28,467 nt of DNA, taken from positions 332,462 through 360,928 of the forward strand of contig NW_019091503.1 in assembly GCF_001949145.1 (NCBI RefSeq), written 5' to 3'. Source of the DNA: Acanthaster planci. Taxonomy: Eukaryota > Echinodermata > Asteroidea > Valvatida > Acanthasteridae. The translations under genes and the position numbers were made by a program. Positions within the stretch are counted from its first letter, which is position 1; each line of letters opens with the position of its first letter. This document shows positions 27,970 to 28,467 of the stretch, piece after piece. Below the pieces are notes generated by a model. The model worked only from the letters and a program-made list of their open reading frames with translations. It was not told where the DNA came from and ran no database searches.

Positions 27970-28467
27970 CTGAAAGCCAGAAAAACACAGCTCATAGGTC
28001 ATTTAGGACTGGTTTTCATTTTGCATTTTCATTCAGGGCATGAAACAAAACAGAAATACAGTGGAGTTTTGGAGGATCATTAAGAACTCTGATTGGTTGA
28101 GGATTGCTTCCTCTTTCTTGGACCTCCAATTGCATAAAAAGAACAAGTTGTTCTCAGTGTGTTTCCAGTTAGCAATATGCTAATGATGTGTATCTATAGT
28201 AAAGTCAACTTTTAACCACCATTTCAAACCATCCTGCCGTACATTGTTTCCATTTTGACAGAAATGGAAAATTAATAATTCTTCAGCCTGATTTTGGAAG
28301 GCTAAGTCATAAATTATGATATTTTCGAAAATTAACCATTATTATTAGTGTCTCTGAAAATCTGTATATATATCAACTTTCACTGACATATATTTGCACA
28401 AATCAATCTTTATAGCTTTATATTCGCTGAATAATTCTTTCTATAGTTTTTTTACGGTCTTTGTTTT
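27970..28467 (-). other. upstream intron of receptor gene
   Basis: AT-rich, no convincing exon, no repeat identified. The expected first half of the FN3 domain is not visible here. Confidence 0.5.

Overview
The window is nuclear DNA from an intron-rich, AT-rich invertebrate animal genome. Exons are short (28-309 nt), with GT..AG borders, introns mostly of a few hundred bases, and several foldback DNA-transposon families. The proteins fit a marine invertebrate such as a cnidarian, echinoderm or amphioxus-like animal; I cannot fix the phylum from sequence alone. One run of 445 N marks an assembly gap (17101-17545).

The left 13 kb is the 3' part of a plus-strand gene for the cohesin loader NIPBL/Nipped-B/SCC2. 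Nineteen core exons (417-12942) join in frame without a conflict. They encode about 833 residues: the C-terminal HEAT-repeat hook, an acidic/serine linker, a basic segment and an acidic C-terminus. The last intron (12762-12879) is a textbook minor-spliceosome (U12-type) AT-AC intron. A 3.6 kb intron in the HEAT region holds up to three small in-frame candidate cassette exons, two of which look like duplicates of each other.

The right 12 kb is the 3' part of a minus-strand gene for a single-pass membrane receptor. Nineteen exons (27969 down to 16893) encode about 980 residues in this order: half an FN3 domain, CTLD, FN3, CTLD, FN3, CUB, CUB, a membrane-proximal domain I do not recognise (possibly SEA-like), a transmembrane helix, and a short tail with an NPAF motif ending in TGL. 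Nearly all introns are phase 1, and the FN3-CTLD pair is repeated, so the gene grew by shuffling and duplication of symmetrical exons. Decayed copies of one CTLD exon still lie in an intron. The two genes converge. The stretch between them (about 13-16 kb) holds only untranslated sequence and one repeat-bearing open stretch on the minus strand that may be an orphan exon.

Introns carry a deleted mariner-like element, two copies of a long foldback element in opposite orientation (one abutting a splice acceptor), three other short palindromic elements, and a 40-bp tandem repeat. No rRNA, tRNA, CRISPR array or bacterial-type operon was seen.
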